In this document: positions 29,601 to 34,562 of the stretch, one piece after another
How the letters are laid out: each line of letters starts with the position of its first letter
Numbering within the stretch: position 1 is the first letter of the stretch
Assembly (NCBI GenBank): GCA_016721005.1
Contig: JADKJM010000019.1
Span: 310,001 to 374,000, forward strand
Origin: Flavobacteriales bacterium
Lineage (GTDB): Bacteria > Bacteroidota > Bacteroidia > Flavobacteriales_F > PHOS-HE28
Reading direction: 5' to 3'
Length of the DNA stretch: 64,000 nucleotides
The notes under the pieces: generated by a model
Seen by the model: only the letters and a program-made list of their open reading frames with translations
What the model was told of the DNA's origin: nothing
Database searches by the model: none
Translations under genes and position numbers: made by a program

Positions 29601-30185
29601 AACGAGCGCGCCATGACCATCCACCGCCACGGGCGAATAGATCATCACCGTGGTGTTGTTCTGGGTCGCAACGATATCGAACGAAGCGAACGCGAGGTCG
29701 GCATTGTTCGGTGAGAAATTGTGATTCGCGAAAGGCGTGTGCTTGTGTAGCGGGATGTAGAATTCGGTGCCCAAGCCGTTGGCACCCTTCAGCGCCATGA
29801 TGTCCGGGTTGTTCGTGTTGCTGCTCTCGTAGTAGCAAGTGATGTTGGCCGTGGATTGGATCCGAAGACCCGTGTTGCGAATGCTGTTCGTCGGGCGGGT
29901 CTCCAACTGGACCTTCAGCGCCGTCATGTTGTAGCGGACGGCCGAGTTTGCCGCCACATTGATCACGATGGGTGAGCCGCCGTTGAATCCGGCGTTCGCT
30001 GGCTGCGAGACCGTTACGGTCGCAGCCGCGTTGCCAGAAGTGACGTTGAGGTAGATCGGCTCATCCCCCGGCGTATTGTGGTAATACGTCACGTCGGGCG
30101 GAGCCATCCAGAACTCGGTTCCGGTCTGTGCGTGCAGGATCCCGGCCAGGACCACCGCAAGCACCAAGAGGAGTGCCTTTTTCAT
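11643..30185 (-). CDS. Giant SprB-like T9SS-secreted adhesin with 62 tandem repeats
   Basis: A 6,180-residue surface protein. Order: signal peptide (about 1-20); an N-terminal region (about 20-460) with features of IgGFc-binding-like domains (GTEFWMAPP start, NILGTEYVAVKG, ATLFAGQYYR); 62 repeats of about 88 residues (about 464-5922), each with NAG near the start, a C(A/S/T)NN motif, W(S/T)GG, YTP, and a second Cys in GNGxC; two PKD-like domains (about 5925-6090); and a gliding-motility-type (type B) sorting domain (about 6094-6180) beginning LPNAFSPNGDGVNDVF. Start chosen at the ATG at 30185, which gives MKKALLLVLAVVL; an in-frame ATG 8 codons upstream is less likely. The size, C-terminal domain and adjacent PorP/SprF gene parallel Flavobacterium SprB (about 6,500 residues). 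Role inferred: adhesion or gliding. Confidence 0.9.
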   Translation of the reverse strand: MKKALLLVLAVVLAGILHAQTGTEFWMAPPDVTYYHNTPGDEPIYLNVTSGNAAATVTVSQPANAGFNGGSPIVINVAANSAVRYNMTALKVQLETRPTNSIRNTGLRIQSTANITCYYESSNTNNPDIMALKGANGLGTEFYIPLHKHTPFANHNFSPNNADLAFASFDIVATQNNTTVMIYSPVAVDGHGALVPWTIILNQGQTYSTANTVPATHTDPLTHPSGAVVLSDKPVAVSIKDDSNHNPSGGCYDLMLDQIVPVNILGTEYVAVKGALNNTGDESLFVMAVQNNTQVYIDGNPVPVATLFAGQYYRHDMDYLAGAANNATLVTGSKPLYAIHVTGFGCEQGMAILPPLNCAGSTQLSFTRSTSESFFLNILVRNGSQNNFVVTPGTATIPGAAFQTVPGTGGVWMAARIQYNTTQVPVNQAFIVSNTTDVFSLAIINGGATSGCRYGFFSEFAGQINVNAGADQTRCAGDTVLLAGTVSGGSTTGIWTTTGSGTFMPSATALNATYHPSIGDLAIGSVTLTLTSTGPCTPANDAMVVTFSPKPIPNAGPDQNVCRNNSVVQLAGTMLNAVGGVWTGGGGTFLPSNSNLNATYTPTAANLTAGQMWIKLTSTGNGVCAAVADSMLVTFTPSPTANAGPDQTRCANNAVVQLNGSFTVATGGVWSGGAGSFDPSTTNMSAQYTPTAAEVASGSVTLTMTTTGNGNCVAVNDQVLINFTAAPVVNAGAAVSLCANNAVVTLSGSVTGATGGAWSGGAGSYAPNNTTLNATYTPTAAEIAAGTLTLTLSSTGNGNCLPVTSNKVISFTAAPTVNAGANGSVCANNADITLAGSFTLATGAVWSGGTGSYNPNTTTMNAVYTPSAAERTAGTVTLTLTTVGNGNCNAVSASVTYAITPAPTTNAGLDQTLCANNAVATLNGSFTVATGGVWSGGAGSFDPSTTNVGAQYTPTPGEISSGSVTLTLTTTGNGGCIAVTDQVLLTFTPAPVVSAGVAVPVCANNVQVALNGSVTGATGGAWSGGTGSFNPNATTLNATYTPSAAEIAAGTVTLTLTSTGNGNCTAVSSSKVITITPAPTVDAGPNATVCANNSAITLAGAITVATGAAWSGGTGTYAPNNTTLNAVYTPSAAERTAGTVTLTLTTVGNGNCNAMSDQVTFTISPAPTANAGVDRTVCANNAVVTLNGSFTVATGGIWSGGAGSFDPSTTNMGAQYTPTAGEISSGTVTLTMTTTGNGGCIAVADQMVIAFTAAPVVNAGIAVSLCANNAQVSLSGSVTGATGGIWSGGTGTFNPNNTTLTATYTPTAAEIAAGTLTLTLTSTGNGACNPVASNKVITFTPSPIVSAGSNGSVCTNNATINLNGSVIGATGGIWSGGAGTYNPNNTTLNATYTPTAAERTAGTVTLTLTSAGNGNCNAVSSNVTWTITPAPTANAGADQSLCTNNPVASLGGSVTIATGGIWSGGAGTFAPSTTNLNATYTPTAAEIASGTVTLILTTTGNGTCLAVTDQVQLNFAPSPTANAGADLSLCRNNASIALGGSVTVATGGIWSGGAGSFTPNNTTLNATYTPTPAELAAGTLTLTLTTTGNGNCNSVADSRLITFTPSPTVNAGPNASVCANNSAITLAGAFTVSTGAQWTGGAGTYTPNNTTMNAVYTPSAAERAAGTVTLALTTVGNGNCNAVNDQVTFTITPAPTANAGLDRTVCANNAAVALNGSFTIATGGIWSGGAGTFDPSTTNMGAVYTPSAAEITAGIATLTLTTTGNGSCTAVNDQMVIFITDAPVVNAGVAVSLCANNAQVSLSGSVSGATGGIWSGGTGTFNPNNTTLTATYAPTAAEIAGGTLTLTLTSTGNGNCNPVMSNKVITFTPSPIVSAGPNGSVCTNNATISLNGSVTGATGAIWSGGGGTYTPNNTTLNATYTPTAAERTAGTVTLTLTSAGNGNCNAVASSVTYTITPAPTTNAGPDQTLCSNNPVATLSGSSTVATGGVWSGGNGSYSPSTTNMGATYTPTAVEIANGNVTLTLTTTGNGTCIAVTDQVQLNFTASPTANAGPDLTLCRNNASVPMGGSVTIATGGIWSGGAGSFTPNNTNLNATYTPTPAELAAGTLTLTLTTTGNGNCTAVSDSRVITFTPAPTVDAGPNATVCANNSAITLAGAFTVSTGVIWSGGTGTYNPNNTTTNAVYTPSAAERAAGTVTLTLTTVGNGNCNAVNDQVTFTITPAPTANAGLDRTVCANNPTVALNGSFTIATGGIWSGGAGTFDPSTTNMGAIYTPSAAEITAGIVTLTLTTTGNGTCTAVADQMVISITDAPTVNAGAPISLCANNAQVSLNGSVFGATGGAWTGGSGTFAPNNTTLNATYTPSASDLAAGTVTLTLTSTGNGNCNPVSSARVITFTPAPTVSAGSNGSVCSNNSNITLAGAFTGATGAIWSGGAGSYNPNNATMNAVYTPTAAERAAGTVTLTLTTVGNGNCNAVSANVTYAITPTPTVNAGPDATRCSNNPAVSLSGAFTVATGGVWSGGNGTFDPSTTNMSAIYTASAAEIANGSVTLTLTTTGNGNCVAVIDQMVINFTAAPVVNAGAPVSLCANNAQVSLNGSVSGAIGGVWSGGTGTYNPNNTTLNATYTPTAAEIAGGTLTLTLTSTGNGMCNPVQSSRVISFTPAPSVSAGPNGTVCANNSAITLAGSQSGATGAVWSGGTGTYNPNNATLNAVYTPSIAERTAGTVTLTLTTVGNGNCNAVSSNVTYSITPAPTANAGPNQSRCANNAVATLAGSVTVATGGIWSGDAGTFAPSTTNLNATYTPTAAEIATGSVTLTLTTTGNNNCIAVIDQVTISFTPAPVASAGAPISICVNNPQVTMTGSVSGATGGIWSGGLGSFTPNNTTLNAVYTPTPAELAAGTLTLTLTTTGNGNCNAVTSTRTITFTPAPVVNAGPNGTVCSNASLITLNGSVSGASGAIWSGGAGVFTPNNTTLNATYQPTVAERNAGTVTLTLTSAGNGNCNAVSSNVTYSITPAPTVNAGVDQVRCANNSATTLNGGFTIATGGVWSGGAGTFSPGTTNMNATYTPTVTELSNGSVTLTLTTTGNNNCVAVSDQMLISFTPSPTVDAGVDVSVCRNNANVPLNGAVGVATGGIWSGGAGSFTPNNTTLNATYTPTPAELALGTLTLTLTTTGNGNCTAVSDTKLITFTPAPTVNAGPNGTVCANNANIALAGAITGATGAAWSGGTGTYNPNNATLNAVYTPSAAERAAGTVTLTLTTTGNGNCNAVSAQVTYSITPAPTANAGADRVLCANNASTGLSGAFSIATGGIWSGGAGTFDPSTTNMSAIYTPTAAEIAAGSLTLTLTTTGNGLCNAVSDQVLLTFTDPPSANAGPNVTRCANNAAVALGGSVIVATGGVWSGGTGTYSPNANTLNATYNPGAGDLAAGQVTLTLTTTGNGNCAPATATKIITYTPAPIVNAGANGSVCANAATISLNGTVTGAAGGVWSGGAGSFSPNSITLNATYTPTAAEITAGTVTLTLTSAGNGLCNAVTNNVTYTITPAPTVNAGVDQSVCGNNATATLNAVITVATGVQWSGGSGSYSPGSTAQNITYSPSPIEVVNGSVTLTATTTGNGTCAAVSDAMVITYTQAPTANAGPDQTVSSNNANTTLAGSFSIATGATWSGGAGSYSPNNTTMNAVYTPTPAEIAAGSVTLTLITTGNASCSPATDQITIFFGAAPTANAGPDQTVCANNPAVQLNGAITIATGGIWSGGTGTYNPNNSTLNAIYTPSAAERAAGTVTLTLTSVGNGNSNPVSDQIVITITPAPIANAGVDRTVCANQPTAQLAGVVNNATGGIWSGGSGTFNPSNTNLNATYTPTLGEVAAGMVTLTLSSTGNGLCNGVSDQMVIFIAPSPVVNAGVDRTVCANNASVQMAGSVSNAGGGIWSGGTGTFSPSINTLNAVYTPSTSELANGSVTLTLSSTGNGSCLSVSDQMVIFFSQSPVVNAGLDRTVCANDPTVILNGSVTIASGGVWSGGGGTYTPNANTLNASYYPSPAEVALGTATLTLTSTGNGLCNAVSDQMVITIIASPSANAGADIAVCSNNAQVQLGGSVSGAGGGQWSGGAGTFAPSIASLNAIYTPTAVEITAGTLTLTLTTIGNGNCVPVSDQVLITFTASPTANAGGDGVRCANNASIQLNGTVTVANGGTWSGAGGTFTPNANALNAMYTPSAGELAAGQVTLTLTTTGNNGCAAMSDAVSYTFTPAPTANAGVDLFTCANNPSVTLNGAITVATGALWSGGNGSYTPNNSTLNATYVPSASEISAGTVTLTLTTVGNGTCNPVTDQVMITINPSPIVNAGTPLTSCANNSSAQLAGSVQNATGGMWSGAGVFTPSATNLSATYTPSNAEIAAGAATITLTSTGNGLCNAVSSQVVLTITAAPIVEAGVNQVLCANNPIAQLAGQVTNATGATWSGVSGAFSPNSSALNASYTPSTAEIASGQAWLFLTSTGNGGCLATTDSVRLQFTPAPTANAGLDIRICANTTQVNLNGAVTVATGGAWSGGAGLFTPSNAALNASYAPTAAEMASGQFNLILSTTGNGNCTVVRDSLVVIVDPVPVVNAGPDQQICANNSNVQLNGFVGNAPGGAWSGGAGTFFPSNTMLATQYAPTAAEIAAGSLTLTLSSTGTVYCTAVTDQMTIIFTGAPIVSAGSDLQICANNSAVQLTGNVTNASGGTWTGASGTFAPSSNVLSPVYTPSAGELAAGTLSLYLTSTGNGNCIAVRDTMVVTFTPAPTVNAGADLDVCMNNPVVNLNGSITVATGAQWSGGLGTYTPNAQTLNAQYAPSNFELGSGSVQLTLTTTGNGNCLAVTDQVTITVTPSPVVNAGADVITCSNQLQVPLNGTVQGGATTGLWSTTGTGLFSPTASTLNATYIASSLDSLSGTVDLTLTSTSNGLCNAVSDVLTVTILPNAIADAGVDQVICSTTNTIQMNGTITGNATQGQWTSTGTGSFLPNAADANAVYQVASGDPALGTITFTWSVNSCDNAMDQMVLTITPASVASAGADQVTCYNNLNIVINGSVNGASSSGTWSTLGSGAFANPNTALSNVYQASANDQLAGGAYLVLTATSTGVCQAAIDTMFIAIQPAGTVNAGVDVTACANNGVTQLNGTLSGDATQVQWTTSGTGSFFPNANVLTPTYVPSAIDTTIGILTLTLSAPNTCNNATDAMLLTLTPAPYVNAGADQTFCNAVTQFNLSGTISGITNMGQWTTTGTGTIANAGSLNTTYTASAADVANGSIAFTLTSLNNANCNPVSDAMTIYLTNGIVTSAGPDQNVCVLSSQANLQGSIQNGSPSGTWTSTGTGTFSPNADVLNAQYFFSAADVTNGSVVLTLTATNTGTCPSTQDAMVITFGNSSYAFAGADQALCANAPIAQLAGNFSGGSQGITWSSTGSGFFSNNTDPNATYTMSGADITSGSVQLTLTTITNGSCAVSSDAMMISVNALPNINAGADIVACTAAPVQITANAANASGGMWTTSGSGTFFDPNALATLYTPSAADSLAGVVTLTVTTTGMAPCSAVSDQLVISFGGGLDAEAGADVVACSTDPNIALNGVVAGTTTGTWTTSGTGAFMPSASALNATYIPGAADYAIGNINLILSTTNNLGCPAGRDTLVVSYHVPPTVNAGADVLLCNGLQNVQLNGSAQNQGSVQWATMGTGSFTPNVNTLNATYIPTANDSIAGGVYLVLTAFGTGTCANASDSVLIDIGPTRIANAGVDQNICANGGAILLTGTITGVTGGVWTTNGTGSFAPDATALNVGYVPSATDLVFPQLQFVLNTTGNMGCPAHTDTVMVALQQPPTVNAGVDVTTCDASADVQLNGSFNGATAIHWTTNGSGVFVPNADAPNAVYQPSVADSLAQNVLLILSTTGNQFCPVAADTMHLSFVNPLIAGFTFGNPCAGSPTLFNDASITSGSAIIGWNWTFGTGTTATGPQATATFPTAGQYTVSLTVFSQSGCHATYNAVIDVVASPVAGFSIEGDPFTDTPIVFTDHSFGATGWQYNFGDGTGSLASAPTHEYTEAGQFLIVQTVVNAAGCADHDSLLVSITVKDILPPKLPNAFSPNGDGVNDVFYVRGGPFATMHLRVYNGWGELVFETEDPTFGWDGTHDGTPEINGVYVYSVVATTTDGTLHDRSGKISLMR
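11646..11905 (-). other. Type B T9SS sorting domain of the giant adhesin
   Basis: The last about 87 residues start with LPNAFSPNGDGVNDVFYVR and contain YNGWGELVFET and the late NGVYVYSV strand, the pattern of gliding-motility-associated C-terminal domains. In Flavobacterium such domains direct secretion only with a cognate SprF-like protein, which is encoded immediately downstream. Confidence 0.85.
12413..28796 (-). repeat. 62 tandem repeats of about 264 bp inside the giant adhesin gene
   Basis: The translated region was split by eye into 62 consecutive units. The span of about 16.38 kb divided by 62 gives 264 bp (88 codons) per unit. Units 3-36 follow a three-type order (unit types with PSTTN, with CANNAQVSL-like, and with AAERxAGTVTL), giving a 792-bp period. 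Within units 9-23 there is a six-unit, 1,584-bp period. The C-terminal units 51-62 (minus-strand 3' part) are the most divergent. Each unit is probably an Ig-like or PKD-like beta sandwich with one disulfide. Confidence 0.92.
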
Positions 30186-30201
30186 ACCAGTAGGTTCAAG
30201 T

Positions 30202-30222
30202 CGGTCCATGAGTAGTGGACCG
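30202..30222. other. Short inverted repeat before the adhesin start
   Basis: CGGTCCA (30202-30208) and TGGACCG (30216-30222) are perfect complements separated by 7 bases, 17 bases upstream of the adhesin ATG on the minus strand. It could be a leader hairpin or an operator, or chance. No clear -7 box for the adhesin was found in the divergent gap. Confidence 0.25.
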
Positions 30223-30354
30223 GGTCCGTTCTACGCAGAACCGATCTCGGGGTTCGTTCGTCGAGAAAAGTCGGCCATTGGTCGGGCGTTCCGCCTCGGG
30301 GGCGAGTCGTCGCGCCAAGTGCGATACTGGCACACGGTCCGATCGCCACCCCCG

Positions 30355-30362
30355 TACTTTGG
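30355..30362 (+). promoter_or_regulatory. Possible -7 box (TACTTTGG) of the sensor kinase gene
   Basis: TACTTTGG resembles the shared TAnnTTTG element and lies 26 bases before the ATG at 30389 in the 203-base divergent region between the adhesin and the kinase. Confidence 0.35.
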
Positions 30363-30388
30363 CGCAGCCCTTGCGACCGACGCGCTCC

Positions 30389-33300
30389 ATGTTCCGTCCC
30401 TTACCCCTGCTCCTGCTGGGCGCTCTTTGTGCGGCGGCGGCGTTGTTCGTGACGGAACCCGATGCAGAGCATGAGCTTGCCAAAGCGGCTGCGGATATCG
30501 GCCCCCGGGTCCTGGAAATGGATCGAGGGCTGCAGGAGTTCACCGAAAACCAGACACGATCCATCGCGAGTTCAGGGTCCGGATCATGGATGGCAGACCA
30601 TGCCGAGTCCATGGAATTGGTTCAGGCCCGGACCGGAATGGAGTTGTGCGCGTTCATCGGTGACAGCTTGGTCGCTTGGTCGGGCACCTCTTCCACGGGT
30701 TGGTCCAGATCCACGGCGGCTCGCCACGAACCCCGGACTGATGGTTCGGTGTTCTTACACGCCGAACTGGTCATTGGCTTGCTTCGCGTCCGCGCCTTTC
30801 GTCCTGTCTGGGTCAGTCCGCCGGTGCAGAACCGGTATTTGATCGAAGGTTTCCATCCCGCCGTTCACGCGCCGCCAGGAGCGCGTGCTGTGTCCGGAGA
30901 GGGTGTTGGGCCGGTGATATCCAATGATCAAGGCAAGGAACTTTTCCGACTAGCGTGGAACGAGGGCGCACTGGAGATGGGAACCTGGCTGGTCTGGCGT
31001 CTGCTCCTTCTCGCTATGTCCGCGTTCTTCATCCTCGCCGCACTTTGGAGGAGCTGCTTTCGCCTGGTCGGCGATGGCCGCGTCCTGATCGGGGTCGTGC
31101 TGTTCTGTACGACCGTATTGCTCCTTCGCTGGTTGACCTTGGCCTGGGGTCACACCGCGCCTTTCGACCGATGGCCCTTGTTCGATCCCGCGATCTATGC
31201 GACATCCAAATTCTTCCCATCCTTGGGCGATCTGTTGATCAATGCCCTGCTCTTCGCATTCGTCGCTTCGTTCCTGTGGGCTTGTCGTCACCGGATCGTC
31301 AGCAATGGAGACGCGCTTTCGGTATTCCTCTTCGGAGGGGTGATCCTGGCGCTTTCCGTGTGGATCACCCGGCTTTGCATCGGCCTGATCAACGACAGCA
31401 GTATCGATCTCGACCTCTATCATGTGCAGAGCATCGATGCGTACGGTGTGATCGCCCTGTGCATCATTGCCATCCTGCTTGGCTCATGGTGCTTGGTGGC
31501 AGCCTCTCTTGTGCCGAACGCGTTGCCCGAAAAAGCCGATCGGTCGCAGTGGGTCGCGATCGCCGGTGTCCTCTTGATCTCCATTGTCTTGCATCATTGG
31601 TACGGCATCGTGGATACCATCATGTTCCTCTGGCCTGTACCGGTGATCGTGTTACTCGCGATCGGTCACCGTCAAACGTTCACCTTCCTCATGGGCGTTG
31701 TCCTGATCGCCCTGCTCGCTGCGATCAGCACACACATCCTCACCAAATACTCGCACGGTCGCGAACAACGCGAACGCGTGGTATTGGCGGAGCGCCTCGC
31801 AGCCAGAGAGGATCCTGTGGTGGAGCAACTCTTTCGTGAGGTGGCCCCGGAGATCAGGCGTGACCCGGCGGTCTATGCGATGCTCACTGGAACCACCGTT
31901 TGCGGTCCGGGGGAATTGGAGGCAGTGGTCCGTCAACCGTACTTCTCGGGATACTGGGAGCGGTATGATATCAGACTCTTCGGGTCGGGTCCGCAAGGCG
32001 ACACGCGTTGCGCCACCGATCTCGATCCGCCGCGAAGCACGAACGACCCGAAGGATGCATTCCCGGTTGGCGTGAGCGACATGCCTGATCTCTTCATTGA
32101 TGAGTGGTCCGAAGGCGATGTCTTCTACCACGGTCGTGTGGCCATCATGCCCAATGACAGTCTTCCTCCGGCGCAACTGTTGGTGGAACTCCAGCCTCGT
32201 TCATCGGCTCCGGGCTTCGGCTTCCCGGAACTCCTGCTCGCGGGCGATGATGCACTTGCTCTTCGTGCGGAACGCTACGAGCAGGCACGTTACGTGAACG
32301 GATTGTTGATGTACAGCAGCGCGCGTTCCTCCCAGCCGATGCACTGGTCCGTCGCCTTGGATGAGAACGGAGAACGCTGGTATTCGGTGAACGGGTACGA
32401 CTACTTGGCGAAGGCGGTCGGAAAGAACACGATCATGGTGTTGGGCATTCCAACGCATGGCCTCGTGGACAAAGCGACCACCTTCAGTTACCTCTTCACC
32501 TTCTTCGGCCTACTTGCTCTCTTGGTACTTGGCGTCCGCTTGATCCTCACACGGTCGATCCCCTCGCTCGGCATCGGCACCAAGGTCCGCGTCGCGTTGG
32601 TGCTATTCGCCATTACCGGCCTCGTCCTCTTCGGCATCGGTTCGCAGCAATTGCTCACCCGGCAATTCGCACAGCGCACAGCCTCGGAAAGTCTTGAGAA
32701 GGCACATGCGGTTCAGCAAGAACTCGTGCGCCAACTAGGGGATGAAAAGCTCGATCGTGATACGCACGCCTCCTACCTCCAACACTTGCTCGGTCGCCTT
32801 GGTAATTCCTTTTTCACGGACATCACGATCTACACCCCGGACGGCCGCCTGTTGGCTTCCTCACGTCCACAGATGTTCTCCGTCGGGTTGCTCGGCGATC
32901 GCATGGACCCGCTCGCATTCGCACGTCTGGCCATCGAAGGAGCGAGTTCATTCGTCCATGAGGAGAACATCGGCGGCGCAACATTCCGCACAGCGTACGT
33001 TCCTCTGCTGGACCGCCATGGTGCGTTACTCGCACACATCGCACTTCCGCGCTTCGCCGACCAACACTTGCAGGAGGAGGAACGATCCGAACTGCTGGTG
33101 GCGGTGGTGAACCTGTTCGTGCTCTTGTTCGCGATCAGCATCATGCTTGCCGTCTTCATCAGCAAGTGGACCACGCGCCCGCTCGACATCCTGAAGCGTT
33201 CACTCGCGGGTGTCGCGTTGCAAGGCGCGAACGCTCCTATCCGCTATCGCGGCAAGGATGAAGTGGGTGAACTCGTCGCGGTGTACAACCGCAAAGTGGA

Positions 33301-34021
33301 TGAGTTGCGCGAGAGCGCGGAGAAACTCGCACGGAGTGAACGCGAACATGCGTGGAAGGAGATGGCGCGCCAAGTCGCACACGAGATCAAGAATCCGCTC
33401 ACGCCGATGAAGCTCGGCATCCAGCATTTCCAACAGACCTGGGATCCCGATGCGCCGGATGCGCGTGCGCGATTGGATCGCTTCAACACCAGCATGGTGG
33501 AACAGATCGATGCGCTAAGCCGTGTGGCTGGTGATTTCTCGCGCTTCGCACAATTGAGCGAAGCGAATGCAACCGTGGTGGACATGAACGAAGTCGTGCG
33601 CAGCGCGGTGGACCTGTTCGCTGGTGAGCGCGATGCCAACATCCGATTCACTCCTGCGATGGACCCGGTCATGGTCATGGCGGACAAGGAGCACTTGCTG
33701 CGCGTGTTCAATAACCTGTTGAAGAACGCTCTTCAGTCCATTCCCGATGGCCGGAGCGGAAAGGTCGAGGTGGTCATTCGTTCACATGAAAACGCGGCGA
33801 TCGCGGAGGTGCGCGACAATGGTTCGGGCATTCCTGCGGATGTGCGAGAGAGCATCTTCGAGCCGAACTTCACCACCAAGAGCAGCGGCATGGGGCTGGG
33901 GCTAGCCATGGTGAAACGCATGGTCGAACAAGCGCACGGAACCGTTCGCTTCGATACGACCGAGGATAGTGGGACAACCTTCTCCGTGGAGCTACCTTTG
34001 GTCAAAGAGCCTGCATCATGA
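30389..34021 (+). CDS. Large NtrY-like multi-pass sensor histidine kinase
   Basis: A 1,210-residue membrane kinase. Order: an N-terminal membrane anchor, a periplasmic loop, a cluster of about eight hydrophobic helices (roughly 190-450), a second extracytoplasmic region, two helices near 700-750, a Cache-like sensing region, a last helix near 910-935, HAMP, a HisKA domain with phospho-acceptor H998 in QVAHEIKNPLTP, and HATPase_c with NLLKNAL, DNGSGIP and GMGLGLAMV. The start at 30389 was chosen because the longer frame adds an Arg-rich stretch before a clear hydrophobic anchor. No response regulator is adjacent. The stop overlaps the following antitoxin start by 4 bases. Confidence 0.85.
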   Translation: MFRPLPLLLLGALCAAAALFVTEPDAEHELAKAAADIGPRVLEMDRGLQEFTENQTRSIASSGSGSWMADHAESMELVQARTGMELCAFIGDSLVAWSGTSSTGWSRSTAARHEPRTDGSVFLHAELVIGLLRVRAFRPVWVSPPVQNRYLIEGFHPAVHAPPGARAVSGEGVGPVISNDQGKELFRLAWNEGALEMGTWLVWRLLLLAMSAFFILAALWRSCFRLVGDGRVLIGVVLFCTTVLLLRWLTLAWGHTAPFDRWPLFDPAIYATSKFFPSLGDLLINALLFAFVASFLWACRHRIVSNGDALSVFLFGGVILALSVWITRLCIGLINDSSIDLDLYHVQSIDAYGVIALCIIAILLGSWCLVAASLVPNALPEKADRSQWVAIAGVLLISIVLHHWYGIVDTIMFLWPVPVIVLLAIGHRQTFTFLMGVVLIALLAAISTHILTKYSHGREQRERVVLAERLAAREDPVVEQLFREVAPEIRRDPAVYAMLTGTTVCGPGELEAVVRQPYFSGYWERYDIRLFGSGPQGDTRCATDLDPPRSTNDPKDAFPVGVSDMPDLFIDEWSEGDVFYHGRVAIMPNDSLPPAQLLVELQPRSSAPGFGFPELLLAGDDALALRAERYEQARYVNGLLMYSSARSSQPMHWSVALDENGERWYSVNGYDYLAKAVGKNTIMVLGIPTHGLVDKATTFSYLFTFFGLLALLVLGVRLILTRSIPSLGIGTKVRVALVLFAITGLVLFGIGSQQLLTRQFAQRTASESLEKAHAVQQELVRQLGDEKLDRDTHASYLQHLLGRLGNSFFTDITIYTPDGRLLASSRPQMFSVGLLGDRMDPLAFARLAIEGASSFVHEENIGGATFRTAYVPLLDRHGALLAHIALPRFADQHLQEEERSELLVAVVNLFVLLFAISIMLAVFISKWTTRPLDILKRSLAGVALQGANAPIRYRGKDEVGELVAVYNRKVDELRESAEKLARSEREHAWKEMARQVAHEIKNPLTPMKLGIQHFQQTWDPDAPDARARLDRFNTSMVEQIDALSRVAGDFSRFAQLSEANATVVDMNEVVRSAVDLFAGERDANIRFTPAMDPVMVMADKEHLLRVFNNLLKNALQSIPDGRSGKVEVVIRSHENAAIAEVRDNGSGIPADVRESIFEPNFTTKSSGMGLGLAMVKRMVEQAHGTVRFDTTEDSGTTFSVELPLVKEPAS

Positions 34022-34248
34022 CAGCATTGGAGCTGCGTTCTCAACTGAAGCAACTGATCGACGATACCGACGATCAAGGACTATTGGAATGGGTGAAGAC
34101 CATCCTGTCCAATTCAAAGGAAAGCCGGGGTCAGGCGCAGGATATGCTGCGTGTGGCCAGGTTGAGTGATGAGGATATCGCAGCCGGACGGACGCACACC
34201 ATGGACGAAGTGAGGCGTTGGATGGCGGAGCAGAAGCGCAACGCATGA
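34018..34248 (+). CDS. Putative antitoxin of a RelE/ParE-type module
   Basis: A 76-residue acidic protein beginning MTALELRSQL and ending with a helical EVRRWMAEQKR segment, similar in layout to the short antitoxins that precede RelE/ParE toxins in Bacteroidota. Its start overlaps the kinase stop (ATGA), and its stop overlaps the toxin start (ATGA), so it is tied to both genes by translation. No DNA-binding motif can be assigned by eye; the identification rests on the toxin next to it. Confidence 0.65.
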   Translation: MTALELRSQLKQLIDDTDDQGLLEWVKTILSNSKESRGQAQDMLRVARLSDEDIAAGRTHTMDEVRRWMAEQKRNA

Positions 34249-34544
34249 CCTTGGAGGTCACCGCGATCGCGCAACAAAGGCTATTCGCCATTTGGAAGCG
34301 CATCCGTGACGAGTCCTCGCAAGAAAGAGCTGACCGGGTGGAAGAGCGGCTGTTGCGCCGTGCCGAAGAGTTGATCGATCAACCCCTGAAAGGGCCTCCG
34401 GAGCCCTTCCTCGCTGAATTGAACGGAAGCCATCGTTACTTGCTGCTCGGGCGGTACAAGATCATCTATCGCATCGATGGCACAACGATCCACGTCACCG
34501 ACTTCTTCGACACCAAACAACACCCCTCCCGCATGCGCGGATGA
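34245..34544 (+). CDS. RelE/ParE-superfamily toxin
   Basis: A 99-residue basic protein with the RelE/ParE fold pattern: N-terminal helices rich in Arg/Glu, then the beta-sheet block SHRYLLLGRYKIIYRIDG and the late strand TTIHVTDFFDTKQHP. Family members are ribosome-dependent RNases (RelE) or gyrase poisons (ParE); which one cannot be told from sequence by eye. Start placed at the ATG at 34245, which overlaps the antitoxin stop by 4 bases. Confidence 0.78.
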   Translation: MTLEVTAIAQQRLFAIWKRIRDESSQERADRVEERLLRRAEELIDQPLKGPPEPFLAELNGSHRYLLLGRYKIIYRIDGTTIHVTDFFDTKQHPSRMRG

Positions 34545-34550
34545 GGCGGA

Positions 34551-34558
34551 TACTTTTG
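34551..34558 (+). promoter_or_regulatory. -7 box (TACTTTTG) of the enoyl-CoA hydratase gene
   Basis: TACTTTTG matches TAnnTTTG exactly and ends 4 bases before the ATG at 34563, so transcription would begin at or next to the start codon, giving a leaderless or nearly leaderless mRNA. Confidence 0.5.
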
Positions 34559-34562
34559 CCCA

